Assembly: GCA_002205965.3 (NCBI GenBank)
Contig: NADL03000233.1
Span: forward strand, 1 to 64,000
Direction of reading: 5' to 3'
Length of the DNA: 64,000 nt
From: Kappaphycus alvarezii
Lineage: Eukaryota; Rhodophyta; Florideophyceae; Gigartinales; Solieriaceae
Positions 42,065 through 53,460 of this stretch are shown here, one piece after another. Each line of letters begins with the position of its first letter. The first letter of the stretch is position 1. The notes beneath the pieces were generated by a model. It did not search any database, was not told the DNA's origin, and saw only the letters and a program-made list of their open reading frames with translations. The translations under genes were made by a program, and so were the position numbers.

Positions 42065-42245
42065 AAATGGGGGTTAATTTACTGTGTTAGATATGGGGGT
42101 GGGTACCCAGTAAATTTGTTCCGGAGAGTCGATACCGTATAGTGGATTGCAGTGCCACACTGTACATACATGTGGTGGTAAATCTTTATGAGTTGTACAA
42201 TGTTGCACAGATGCGTGCGGAATATAATCAGAAATTACCCACGAA
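42065..42245 (+). repeat. Stem-loop repeat, copy 5, with LYxLYNVAQ remnant
   Basis: GGGGGTTAATTTACTG, loop and CAGTAAATT (perfect 9-bp stem). About 70 bases later the plus strand reads VVVNLYELYNVAQMRAEYNQ, matching 8331-8469 in reverse. This links the stem-loop repeat and that coding remnant as parts of one larger element. Confidence 0.6.
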
Positions 42246-43575
42246 TGGAGGCGATGTGTGGAAACTTGTCGCGACTGCATTACCTGGAGACTAAACGCAA
42301 AACGGGCCACGAAGTAGCAGGGCTCCCTTTGAGGGGAAGAACCGGGACGGAAAGCGGCGAAGGAAGCAAGGTGGCGAAAAAAACCCTTGCCATGGTCGCC
42401 CAAGGCGCCGCAGATATCAATCCGGACGGGTTAGAGGAGGATATTGTTTTGTTGCAGTAAGTGCCGTAATAACGATGTTTCTCGCGTGGGGGAGTGTCAA
42501 GGCCGCGCGTGCGGTGACCGTACTTGGCGAGATGTGGCGGCATGCAGGCAGGTGGGGCAACAGTAAAATTCACGGCGATATCGGTACTGTGAAGGCCGTA
42601 TGCAGAAAGAATGTAAATGTCCATTCGTAACGCGGAGGACTCCAAATGCCCAGAAGAGTTGAAAACCTGGTAGAGGAGCGGATGACCGAAGAGGACGACG
42701 ATCTCAACTTCCTTAAAGCAGCCGGCAAGAATGTTGCGGAGAAAGTGATGACGACGAGTTATTCCGCCTTCGTATTTGAAGGTAAACGCGTGTTCGCCGC
42801 TTGGATCTAAGACGGGTGCGACGTCGGCCGAGCGCCGGGAGCAGACCGCACAGCAAGTAGATCCAAGGCATAGCGCGATGCTGAGACGGAGAGCCAGAGC
42901 GACTTTTCACGCAGAAAGGGACATTTAAGTACCAAGGTAGTGGTGAGGAAGCGAAGAGAAAGCAGAGGAGGAAGAAGATGTGCGCATGGAGAGGATTCGT
43001 GCTCGGTAGGGTGCTGCAGCGGACAACAACAACCAATCGGACTTCAATAGTATGAGTCCAGTTGTGATCGCAGACTGGAGCCTTTCGCCGGGACCAGCGA
43101 TGAGCAACGCTCGAAAAGTACCGTAACTATGAAAGCGATGAAGCACACACATATGAAATTAGCACAAGCTCTGTACCTGGGGTACGACAGCTAATTTAGC
43201 TTGCAGTGTCCGAAAGACCGGATGCCGGCTGTATTATGTGATCAATCACAACCACCGGCGGCTGCACAGCGCGGAGTGTATGCAAATAAAAGCCTCTGGA
43301 TGCTGATCCAAGGGCCTCCCTCTTGTGGATTTTTTGGTACAAGGGAACTCTCTGCCCGCTTTCGCATATTCAGTGCTCTTTCCTTCCCTCATATCAACCA
43401 ACATTCTTTCAACCAGTCTCTGTCGCTGCGGTCGTCTCCCTACGAACTTAAAAAAAGAACTGTGACCAGGTAAAGTCCGCTTGGCGCGAATCCGCTTCGC
43501 AACGTCGGTCGGTACTAGTTTTACAACACATAATCAATAATCTAGCCGAAAATTCGGTATTTATTTAGTTCTTTA
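42246..43575. other. GC-rich region, possible exon(s), no named gene
   Basis: Higher GC than its surroundings. A frame at about 42300-42460 ends ADINPDGLEEDIVLL and a short ORF lies at 42646-42810. At 43281 there is ATGCAAATAAAAGCC, which resembles an octamer plus TATA-like element. None of these is decisive. Confidence 0.3.
42646..42810 (+). CDS. Hypothetical 54-residue protein or exon
   Basis: ATG at 42646; MPRRVENLVEERMTEEDDDL then NFLKAAGKNVAEKVMTTSYS, a stop at 42808-42810. Composition is clearly protein-like. A GAAG/GTAAAC donor-like site lies inside it at about 42781, so it may instead be an exon that ends there. Family unknown. Confidence 0.35.
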   Translation: MPRRVENLVEERMTEEDDDLNFLKAAGKNVAEKVMTTSYSAFVFEGKRVFAAWI

Positions 43576-43980
43576 ATGTGTGAAAAGTGTGGTTTAGCTA
43601 TCCTCCGGTTTATGCTAGCTGAAAATTTAATACCGAAAGTCCCCAAGCCAACTGTTCTCATCGTAATCGTGAAATACAAAAGAAGCCCAGCCAGTGAACT
43701 AACCGAACTAAAATCTCGAAGCTGGGCACTGAACGGTAAGGTGGTGGCTAGCAAAAATTTAAATACAAGCTTCACAGCAGCCGCAGAAAAGACGAAAAGC
43801 TGTCTTCTGTTGGATAGAACGGCCACAAAAACCTCATATCGCATCAGATTCGCATCCGTTAGCGATAAATACACATACAACAAATCAATACCATTTCGTG
43901 ATATGTACAAGCTGGAATACTCCGGTGAACTGGTAGGTATAATTGCAAGTAAAATTTACGAAAAAGACAGGGGGGCATGA
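43576..43980 (+). CDS. Hypothetical protein, 134 residues
   Basis: ATG at 43576, a continuous frame of 134 codons (MCEKCGLAILRFMLAENLIP at the start). No domain is recognised, and the antisense strand is also open for 122 codons over the same span. It starts inside the short repeat at 43566-43622, which argues against a conserved host gene. Confidence 0.25.
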   Translation: MCEKCGLAILRFMLAENLIPKVPKPTVLIVIVKYKRSPASELTELKSRSWALNGKVVASKNLNTSFTAAAEKTKSCLLLDRTATKTSYRIRFASVSDKYTYNKSIPFRDMYKLEYSGELVGIIASKIYEKDRGA

Positions 43981-44699
43981 TCAACTGAATGGTCTTACAT
44001 GCACCAAAATGTATCGGCGAAAAATCCAGAAGAGGACCCAGTTTGGATACTGTACTTGCATTGGAGGAAAAGGGGGTTTCTTTATTGAGATATGTGGATT
44101 GGCTGGAATCCTACTGGATTTGTAAATCTGAATGTCATATTAAATAAATATACCGACTGCAGAAGCTATGTACAAATAGTTCCTTTCGCATGCTAGTACC
44201 AGCAAGTCTACCAGAAAGTCGATGAGGTGCCAGCCAGCAGATAAGCGTCGTTAGAAGTTACTGCCAACGCCGAGTGTAGGTGCAGAATAATGCCTCGAAT
44301 CTTCGAAACCCGTTCCATTGCGCGGCTGGCGCCAGTTCTTGCAAGCTCCGTGCCCTCTGAAAACGCCTCTGGATGCAGTCCACCAAGGGTAGGGATGGAG
44401 CAGGAGCTAGCTTACTTCTCTCTAGTAATTCAGTAAGAAGCTTTGGCACTTCCGAGCGTTTCCACTTGAATTTGCATGGTTTGAATTATGCTAGCGTGGC
44501 AAATCTATAGCACAATGAATTCGCACTATTTTTCATCATTCCAGTATGACAAACTCTTGGCACGTTTTTTGTGACAAGCTGACAATATTTTAGAACAGTA
44601 GATGCTAGGTTCTCAAAAATACCAAGCTCAAATATGTGCTCCTACAAAAGTATCAATTCAAATCTTCCCTGGTGGTTAAGAGCTCCAAGGGGACGCTTA
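43981..44699. other. No gene recognised
   Basis: A degraded match to the stem-loop repeat may lie at about 44086. Otherwise nothing is supported. Confidence 0.3.
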
Positions 44700-44940
44700 T
44701 ATAATTACCTTGAAAATATCTTCCCTCTGATCAGTTTCGTTGGCAGGATTCACTTTAATTCATTTTATGGTATTCAATTTATTTCTTTGAGACTTAAGAG
44801 TTGGCAAATAATTCATAAAAGTTGATTAAATGGCTTTCTTTAGAAAATTCAAGCAAGTTTGGAGACCATTTGATGTAAAAACGGAAGTAGTTTCGAAGTT
44901 GTAAGTCACCTTACGACCAAATCAACACGATTCATTTCAA
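44700..44940 (+). mobile_element. LTR fragment of the gypsy family
   Basis: Matches the promoter and U5 part: TTCATTTTATGGTATTC, TTTCTTTGAGACTTAAGAG, TTCATAAAAGTTGATTAAAT and GCAAGTTTGGAGACCATTT, in the order seen in element 1 (about 9690-9880). Both ends are lost. Confidence 0.6.
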
Positions 44941-45416
44941 ATAATGACAGAAGATTATCTTTCAATGACCAAACGAAGGAAGTTTGTAGATACTCCGCAA
45001 AAAGTTCTCAAAAATTAGTAAATCAAACATTTCAATGGTCTACGTCCCATATTTTACTATCTGAGATAGCATAATAACCATAGGGGGAACGGTGCAATGA
45101 AAACCAGCGCTTCATCGCACACAGAGAAATAACTGCAAATGAGGGGCATGTGATAAGATATTTGTGCCTGGAGAAGGCATGAGATGTTATCGACCGGATA
45201 AAATCGTCCAGTCGTTCTAAAAAAATTTCAATGGCTCGTTATAGTCATAGATGAGGCATCAGGCCTCGAAAAAGATGTTAAAGAACCCTGATGGTGCAAA
45301 TATCGGTAAATCACTCATTAAGGATGATAGTAGAAAATAAATGATAGATTTGTGAGATCCATAGCTGGATGAAAAGTGCGAACAAGTACCTTTGTTCGAG
45401 AGCCCCTCATGGATTG
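44941..45416. other. No gene recognised
   Basis: AT-rich spacer. GATTG at 45412-45416 is the left target duplication of the next LTR. Confidence 0.35.
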
Positions 45417-46753
45417 TGATCTGCGCAAAATTCGCACATGAAAAAATCTAGAAGGGAACCAAATTTGAATACAGTACCCGAATTTGCAAGATATTTTTAC
45501 AGTTTCTGAATTTGCGAGATATTTTTAATTTGGATGAGTGTGGCAAAATCGTGGGTTGATTTTTTATTTTAAGACACGATGTCATTAATAGATGTCATTA
45601 CTGTACACATGCAAAGATCTTCATACTTTTCCAAGAGGCCGCAGTACTTAAAGTTTGAAATCGACCCCGTTGAGACAATCCTCCCGCCATCAACTACCCC
45701 ATCGGCTCACCCCTTCTCTTGGCCCTTAACATGACCAATCTCCGCCCTTCCCTAACCATCTCCAAGTCATCCCGAGGCCGTCGTCCACTCAACGCTCTGG
45801 CCCTGATGGGAAAAGATCCAACCGACTGCGATGATTACTGTAGAAGGTTGGACCGGGAACGCGTTCGGGAGTGGGTCCGTTGTAACTGCTTCGAACAGGC
45901 AGAAGAGACAGAGGAGTAGGAGGAGGGAGAAGAGGAGTTAGAGGGAGAGGAGGACTGGGTGGACCTGTGGGAGCCACTAGTGTATAACGGTAGGGGGATC
46001 CCATGGAGATCGAAGTGGAGACTGACAGGGTAATTGTGATCTCTGACTCTTCTGACGAAGATAAAGGGAGGAGTGAAGAGGAAGAGGGGGAGGGAGACAT
46101 GGAAAGTGCTGGATTAGTAGGGAAGGGACCATAAAATATGAACCAGGTAGTCCCGACTCTGAAACAGGGTGGGAGCATCCTCAGTGGTCTGGATATTCGC
46201 TGGACGCAATGGAGAATTCTGAGCAATTCGTGGATATTTGTGTGAACTGTCTCGGTAGAATGGATATTTTGGAGGAACTGTTTGGCTCTGATGTAGAAGA
46301 CTAAGATATTAAGGAATAAATCTAGATATTTATCCTGATAGTATCTGCTGTTAGTCTTTCTCGTTCACATGATTCAAATTGATACATTTTACGGTTCTTA
46401 GTGTGTTTCTTTGAGGCTTAAGAGTTAGCCAAAAAAGTCTATATAACCTGAGTAAACTGCTTCCTCTTGTGGAGTTCAAGCAAGTTAGCAGACAACTTCA
46501 AGTCAAGTCTCGAGTATTAGGAAGCTAAGAGGCAACTTCAGGCCGAAGTAACATTTTTCCCACGCTAGACACATATCATTAGTGGTAGACCCTGCCCCTT
46601 CCATACTTGCTTGTAGCCCTCTTGACTGTCTTCCTCATCCATTCTTTTTTGCTCGTTCAACTATACCACGGTAGCACTTTTGTCGCTTGCAAAACCTCCT
46701 TCTCGGGGTAGTTGGTTCTGAGTATCTCTTCTCCCGGCGATTTACCCCTATCA
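45417..46753 (+). mobile_element. Solo LTR, long form, with perfect target duplication
   Basis: 1337 bp, TGATCTGCGC start, CCCCTATCA end, flanked by GATTG at 45412-45416 and 46754-46758. It has the U3 tip of elements 1 and 2 (palindrome around TGCGCAAAATTCGCAC) together with the LTR ORF of element 3. It thus represents the full architecture and shows that the 719-bp LTRs lost the ORF segment. Formed by recombination between two LTRs of a former element. Confidence 0.92.
45731..46304 (+). pseudogene. LTR-encoded acidic protein
   Basis: ATG at 45731: MTNLRPSLTISKSSRGRRPL, then DPTDCDDYCRRLDRERVREW and a stop at about 45919. An acidic tract follows in another frame. The end reads ENSEQFVDICVNCLGRMDIL, then EELFGSDVED and a stop at 46302-46304. 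The frame is broken by at least two indels and one stop. Confidence 0.65.
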
Positions 46754-47869
46754 GATTGCTCATCAAACACGAATGATTTACCGGTCAAACAGAAGCGCGG
46801 GATCACCTTTGAGCAAGTTGAGTGTACAAGGAGGGCAAGTTAGTAAATATTGCAAAGTCTAGTCATGTCAGGCAGTAGCTTTTGCTATTTTTTTGCAAAG
46901 AGCCTTACTACATCATTTTGAAGTATGTCAACTGAACCTGGCAACGGGAATGGTTAGATCCTTTGTTGTAAGTACTATCGCCTCTGCTCTATGAAAGACG
47001 CAGAAGGCAACCTCTTTAAGGAAAGGGTAAGTGCTGAAAGGGTAGAGTGCTAACACTCGATGAACAACCACACGACAGATGAAGCGTCAGAGAATATTAC
47101 CACAGTGACAGGGCGAAGCATCTTACTGGTTTCTTTCAAAATACCAAGGCGGGGCTCCCATCAAAAAGTAGAGATGCCTGATTTAAATTCGACTTTCCGT
47201 GGCAAAGCTTGTAAAACGTTCACATTTGAGAAGAAAAGTATATTTAAGTTGACTCACGAGGGACACATTTCAACACGAGTGGGCAAAATGATATGGGTTG
47301 AGGAGAGGAAAGAGAGGTTTTACTTACTTTACTGGAGAATTGAGCTGAATGAAGCTGCATAACAGTCAAAATAACAAGGGTAAGATGATTCTTTAAAGAA
47401 AATCATCGGTAGTTATATCCTATAATTTATACACACAAACTCAGTTATTTCGCAAAACATTTTCAAATTAGTAAAAAATGTGAAATGCTTCAATACAAGG
47501 AAATAGAACTTAAACTATCATTATCCCACGCAATAATCATCTCTGTAAAGGTTTAGATTTCTTACTTTCTTCAGGCGCGGTAAGAAGGGCAATACATTGG
47601 GCCAAGAAAATTTAATATTTTGCTATTGCGCGCCATCGTAGGAGTTAATACTAAGCTGTACCTGCCAGATATCAAATAGGATTACAGAAAAATTTCATTG
47701 TTTTTGAACGCCCGTATAATCTATAAAAGAATTCACGCAAAAACATTCAAACCTTGAAATGGTAAAACTGGCGTCAGAGGGAAAGGGGAGGGCTTACTAC
47801 AAGCTATATAAATTGTTGCAAGAGCCTAAATTGACACATTAGACTTTGAAAAGCAAAGGCACCGAGTGG
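46754..47869. other. No gene recognised
   Basis: A 100-residue plus-strand frame (47060-47362; ATG present, ends WRIELNEAA) has no motif and no second copy. The remainder is AT-rich without features. Confidence 0.3.
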
Positions 47870-48180
47870 TAGTGAAGGCATAATTTTTTATTTAATGACT
47901 ACCCGTAAAGGGGCAGGCTCTGTAAAGGGACAGGCTCTGGCGCCTTGATTACAAGCTAGAGTGCTGATCGAAGTTGTCGCGTTCAAATTTGTCACCCAAC
48001 TTGCCTTCCCTCTGCTGAAGGAAGAATATTCAGCTTATATATACTTCCTTTATCGAACTAAAATCTCGATAAAACTACCAAAATCGCAAGAAAACGCAAG
48101 AAAAGACAGTTCTCTCAGGTTCTCCTTTTAAACAAACCTTTGTTCAAAACGACCTTTCCGTCAGGTCGTCAGTCTTAGGT
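47870..48180 (-). mobile_element. LTR fragment of the gypsy family
   Basis: Minus strand: TTTTGGTAGTTTTATCGAG, TATATATAAGCTGAATATTC and GAGCCTGCCCCTTTAC correspond to the promoter and U5 of the divergent subtype at 38800-39020. Edges are approximate. Confidence 0.55.
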
Positions 48181-48257
48181 GGCTTTTTCCAATGTTTCTG
48201 TCTGGTTTGAATAAATAAAGGTCTTTCAACCGGACGAGGAAGTAGGGAACTCCCAGT

Positions 48258-48524
48258 ATGACAAGCCAGGAAGTAAGCATCTGTCACGGAGAATTCACAT
48301 ATCGACGAGGTGTTATCAAAGCGTGGGCGAATACAATCTCACTCCTTAACAATCTAGAGCTTTCCAATATCAAGTTAGAAATATGTGGTATGCAAACTCG
48401 TCCGGGAGATTCCGGAGGAAGGAATGCCACAAAAAGAAGAAGATATAAATCAGCAGGAATGAATCGTTTCATGACAAGTGTGCTAAACATAGCGAGCAGA
48501 GGCACAGAAAAATATTTCTCATAA
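48258..48524 (+). CDS. Hypothetical protein, 88 residues
   Basis: ATG at 48258. Reads MTSQEVSICHGEFTYRRGVI, then a Lys/Arg-rich segment (GGRNATKRRRYKSAGMNRF). No family is recognised; an 85-residue antisense frame overlaps it. Low support. Confidence 0.2.
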   Translation: MTSQEVSICHGEFTYRRGVIKAWANTISLLNNLELSNIKLEICGMQTRPGDSGGRNATKRRRYKSAGMNRFMTSVLNIASRGTEKYFS

Positions 48525-50499
48525 GACCTAAAAATACCCAAGCGTGAATTGCTTCATCTGTAACATCACAAAGGCAAGCATAAACTCTACTGTTAGCGCC
48601 TAAGGGAGATTTGCAGTTGTAAAGATATATTATATATGCGGGAGTAGAATTATTCCTAGTGAACTTTCCATTCCACCTCTAGAGGTTTCGACGCTTGCAT
48701 GCAGCTCCCTCTTAAAATTGTCTACGGCCTGTTCATGGAGTAAGGTAGCTTCTAAAAGAGCTACCTGTGGCCATTATTCCTTCTTCATGGCGCTCTCCCA
48801 CAGTTCTTGCGCTCCATTTTGTAGGGGCGGGGCGTATTGAATCAATAGTAATTAGAGTGAACGATACTCTACATTTAGTGCCATATCTTGACCCCGAGTT
48901 CAAGATATAGGGGAACTGTGAAAAATTAAATGCGTTTCGAACTACTTCGAAGTTTTTATGAGATAATTCCACTAATTACAACATAAAGTCGCACAGCATA
49001 GTAATATATGGCTTCAAGAAACCCTAGAACATCATAGGCGCACTACTCGTTCTATATCCAATAAAATACCGTTAAAAATAAATTTCATTCACGCCTCGAA
49101 AGAAATAGGCCAGTCAGAGTCTCTAAAATAAGGAGGAAATTGTGGGTGATTTAATATTTGAAATATATGGTCGGTTGTGGCTCAGAATATCCTGAAAAAA
49201 ATGATGCGTTGATGACAAATGTAGAATAACTCGACATTCGTCATTTTATCTCGTCAATTATCTAAACCATTCCGTTTCACATCTCCTCCCAATTCTGAGC
49301 ATCATTTAATTATTCACCATTGCATTCATTGGGAAAATGAAGGTTCGAGTCATAAAAAGATATTGGGGTCTCTAGTGACACGGAGTGGGGCGTCACTGGG
49401 GATATACCTTGTTGAGCTTTTCCAAAGTTTTAGCAGAGCTCGTAATATTGTTGCTTTGCTTTCATTATTACAGAAGGATTAGAATAATTGGTACAAAACG
49501 CAGGCCAGTTATATTTTTGCTATAAATCTTTACTGTGAATGGTCAACACCTTAGACCCGACAGCGAATATCAGCGGTTGTTCAGTTTAACCTTTATATGG
49601 GTCCTCCATACTGTTATGGTTCCACAAACAGTTTTCGGGAGCGGACAATCCCATCTCTCCTCCCTTAGATTTCATATTAATAGATTCAACATCTACTGGC
49701 AGCATTCTGAGGATCTCTTCATATATCAACTCATTGAAAGGCGCTCATTTGTGCCTTTCCACACCTGTGGTCATACAGAACCTAGTTATGGCGTCCTCAT
49801 AAGCGATTTTTTTCCAACGTGGTCCTCGAAATGGGCCTTTTAACTTTTCTCACAATCCGTTTTGTTAGACATGGTGGAATAAAACACATTCTCTTTGCGC
49901 TTATTCCAATTTTTGTCATTAATTTGATAGTATATTGCATTAAAGCAAATTAGATTGACTGAAATGGTTCTTCTAGGAACGTCAAACCGCCCGATTTATT
50001 CATCTGATATAAATTCAATGACTAAGTCGGCGTGGAATCCTTAGAAAGTATTGCATACGGCCATTCCTTCAGGTGTTCAACTACCATGAGGTAAAATCTA
50101 TTCCCTGATGTGGTTTTATGGAAGGGAAAGAAGAAGTCGCGGAAGAATGGCTAAAACAGCTCGGTAATAAGAATACTGAGAAAGGCTCATATTTCCGAAC
50201 TAAAGGGAAGTTTAGGCAAGCGTCTCAACTTATCACAAAGTTATGGATGTCTCTGTGCACTTCTGGCCACCGATATATCTCCGTGTTAATATTTCTCTTT
50301 TTTTAAGGATCTAATTGCCCAATTAATAATGGAATGCTATCATAATCTCGCTTCCTTTTCCAATATATACCAATGACCGTATATCTGCATTTGTTAAACG
50401 AAATATTTTTAATTCCCATTAAACGATTTTTTTGTTCCCATTCCGAAAAAATTTTGGTCTCGCTTCACCCATTCACTGTGCCTCATGTCCGCTTTTTTG
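48525..50499. other. No gene recognised
   Basis: AT-rich. Open frames at 49535-49843 and 50118-50306 (plus) have no motif and no second copy. Confidence 0.35.
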
Positions 50500-52074
50500 A
50501 TATTCACTCTCATCAGAAATCGAGGAAAGTACTTTAATTTAGCTTTTTGAGTCAGGCGGTCCTGGCATGTAAGCGATGATTAATTCTGCACTGCTTTTTC
50601 TGCTCCACCAGTGTTTTCGATTGCATCATTCGGTGAGGAAAGAAATTCTGCAGGATAGTTGACCCTTCCCGTCTGATGAGTGATTTAGAATGTTATTTTG
50701 CGAATAAAAAGAGCCAAAGTGTTAGGCAATTGTGAACATTTTCTTCTCGACCGCAAATTGAAGGGCCTGATGATCTATTATCGACTCAATGTTTTTTAAT
50801 GACAGAAATTTAACACTAAATGTTTTCCCAAAAACACGACAGCCAAGACTTTTTCTCGCAAACGGTATACTTTTGCTGCATATTTCAGTGTACGACGCGC
50901 AAACTGTACTTGATACACCATGTCATCATCATCTCTTTGAGATAACACAACACAGAGTGCTCCGAGACGTCAGTTTCGATGAGTAATTTCTTCTTATAGT
51001 CCATGTGAAAGAGTACTAACGGCTTGCAAAGCTTCGGTTTTAGTTTGATGAAAGCGCGCTACATTCATTGGTCCCACTTGAAATTTTCACGCCTAGACGT
51101 AACTGTGTTGAGAACGAGGTAGTAATTTTTGCGAAACGCGGATTTAATTGCCTATAATACGGGCGACTGGCCAAAAAATTTTCACTACTCTGCTTTTGAT
51201 GCGGGTCGTGGAGCGATTTGACCCTAAAGTTCGTTTCTTGATCAATCTCAATAACCTTCTCGCTCACTAAATGACCTTGGGTAAACCAATTCACTACCAG
51301 TCTGGTCGAATGAGTGTGTGGAAGGGACTTTGACTAGTCGTAGACCACAGGATTCAAAGCGATCACTTCGTTCGTGTTGAGTACTGCGGCACTTTCTTGC
51401 CCTTCAAGGAGAAAGAGATGTTTCATTTTGTCATGAATTATCTCTAGCTTTTCTGGTTTGCTCAACATTTTCCTGGTCCAATCGACTAATTCTAACTTAA
51501 ATTTACTGGCTGTAAGTAGAAGACGCTCATTTGTCGCAACAGATTTTGCTCCGAACGCTTGCTACTAATGATACTATTATGCGCCTGGATACCATACTTT
51601 CGGCCATATTATGCTATTGTGTAGCTTTTTTGATATATAGAGTACGATATACGCGTAATGCCACATACTCGTCCTCGCCTGATATGCGTTCTTATCTCTT
51701 CCATTGAGGTAGCCGGAATCAAGACCGCTGCAAGCGAAGTTCAGAAAATTTTCTTTGTCTGATTCTGTTAATTATTTTCAATTAATGACGTCAGACTCGT
51801 GATTATCATAGCTGGAGGTGAAAATTCCAGTGTGTTCTTTGCTCTCTTTATCCAAACGCGTTCCCTTGTCGCATTTCAAAGGAAGTATCACTTGCGTTTC
51901 GTTCAATTGGACTGAGACTATTTGATTATATATATCAATACAGTCCTATATTTGCTCTATTGTCGGGAACCACATGATTATATCAAAGTGAAGGTATTGC
52001 ATTACGAGTAAATCCCACGTCCTTTTCAATCTGGCTAGCAATACTGACAATTTTTCGAGAATGCCCAAGAAGTT
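50500..52074 (-). pseudogene. Old gypsy relic of the same family
   Basis: Matches element 1 from right to left: the protease end (QDCIDIYNQIVSVQLNE near 51950, then IFTSSYDNHESD near 51810), the RT start (LNTNEVIALNPV near 51370, with THSFDQTG), RT connection (APRPASKAE near 51215), RNase H and its end (THQTGRVNYPAEFLS near 50690). Gag and most of RT, including the catalytic box, are deleted; stops and frame changes are frequent. Clearly older than elements 1-3. Confidence 0.75.
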
Positions 52075-52870
52075 CCTTATCCTAAAGAAATAATTTATTC
52101 AGCTCATGTAGACTTCTTTTCTCAATCTAAAATCTCTGTAAAACTGCCAAAATTTCTACAAAACGCGGGGAAAAAATTCATGTAGACTAAGCTAATTTGG
52201 CAAAAGATACTTGACAGGAACTAAAAAATCATCTCCTCAACATATTAGTCCCTTCGATCAGAACCTAGAAACTTCCCTCAAGACATTATAAGTACCCGTG
52301 TAGTTCCCATAAATACCCAAGAATGGCTCACAATTTCCGATCCTTCCCACAACCAGTCCAGTTCACTTGAAGATCCTCCATCCACGTCCGTGGTCTGGAC
52401 CACCTGATCGAACCAAGTAATTCCTTTCTCGCCTATATGAATCTGCTCGCCATCCCACTCTTGATCCTCGGACCTCTCTTCCTCCTGTTTTTACTTCCGG
52501 ATTCTTCCTCGTCCCCATCATCTTTTACTATGTAGACTAGTTCCAGAGCAAATTACTCCTCGAAATACTTTCCTGCCTAACTTTCTTCCTCCCCTTGCTA
52601 CCATACACCGCGTCATGTGCTTTAATCTCTACCAGATGACTACAGTAGCGACAAGCCCCATCGGGTACTTACTTTCTTCATGAAATTGGTCCTCTACATC
52701 GGTTTGCTCTAAAGGAAGTAGAGGGATGAAAGTGGTGAGGCGAGAATTGCGAGGTTTCGAAATAGGCCGAGAACGGGGGATTCCCGTTCATTTTCGCTGC
52801 TAAAGGGTTTAAAAAATTTCATTGATCATCTTTAGAGGACCATGATTAAAATTTAACGCGAACATGGCAG
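52075..52870 (-). mobile_element. LTR of the old gypsy relic
   Basis: Minus strand: AGATTTTAGATTGAGAAAAG, a CTACATGAGCTGAATAAAT box region, and upstream the LTR-ORF remnant (YFEE, ALELVYIVKDDGDEEESG, aligned to SFEEWLAPELVYEDQEDE in element 3). The C-terminal end reads GTYNVLREVS, like the copy at 38183-38721. Edges approximate. Confidence 0.6.
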
Positions 52871-53248
52871 GTTCAAATAACGTCAACAGAATCAAATTTG
52901 CAGGTCTGTTGAATCAAGAACTAGATGAAAATTAGTCTTGCAGTATTAATTAGGGAATATTAAGGGCTAAAATACGTGTAGAAGTCTTGATGGTGGCAAA
53001 TTATGTTGAAGGTTGAAAAAAATTAAAAAAACCCTGTAAGAAAACAATAATTTGCTGTAAAAGAGAGGAATAGCTTTGTATATAAAGAGAAAAAGAGGAA
53101 AAGATGAGAGTACAAAACACAGGAATTTCGCCTCATAAAAGAAACAAGAAATTGTGGACAGAAATACTAGAGGGAACATCTTGGCTTGAATAACTAGAGT
53201 AGTTGTTTGAAGAGAAAGGAAGAATCGACTAAGTTTTAGAAGGTTTCT
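52871..53248. other. No gene recognised
   Basis: AT-rich. A 70-residue Phe/Leu-rich minus-strand frame (53179-52967) is explained by base composition. Confidence 0.35.
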
Positions 53249-53460
53249 CCAAAAGGTTGGGTATTTTTATTGTTGGAAGATACTTTTGATCTATTCTAAA
53301 GTTTTCCTGGCAACCTCAATCTTCTCAAATGAGTGCCGAAAAGCAGTGAGGGAGTAACTGAGCCCCCTTAATCGCTACATTCAGGCCAGCCATCCACCAT
53401 TCCGCATTAGATATGACGGCTAGCGCAGCTTGCCTTTGCTTCAGACCCAATTAAAGTTTT
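53249..53460 (+). repeat. Dispersed unit, full-length, diverged copy
   Basis: Box remnant GGTTGGGTATTTTTATTGTT, then AGTTTTCCTGGCAACCTCAA and CATTAGATATGACGGCTAGC. Same order as the other copies. Confidence 0.55.

Noticed and set aside
43542-43910. Minus-strand 122-residue frame opposite 43576-43980
   Set aside because: No motif, and both strands are open, which suggests composition rather than coding.
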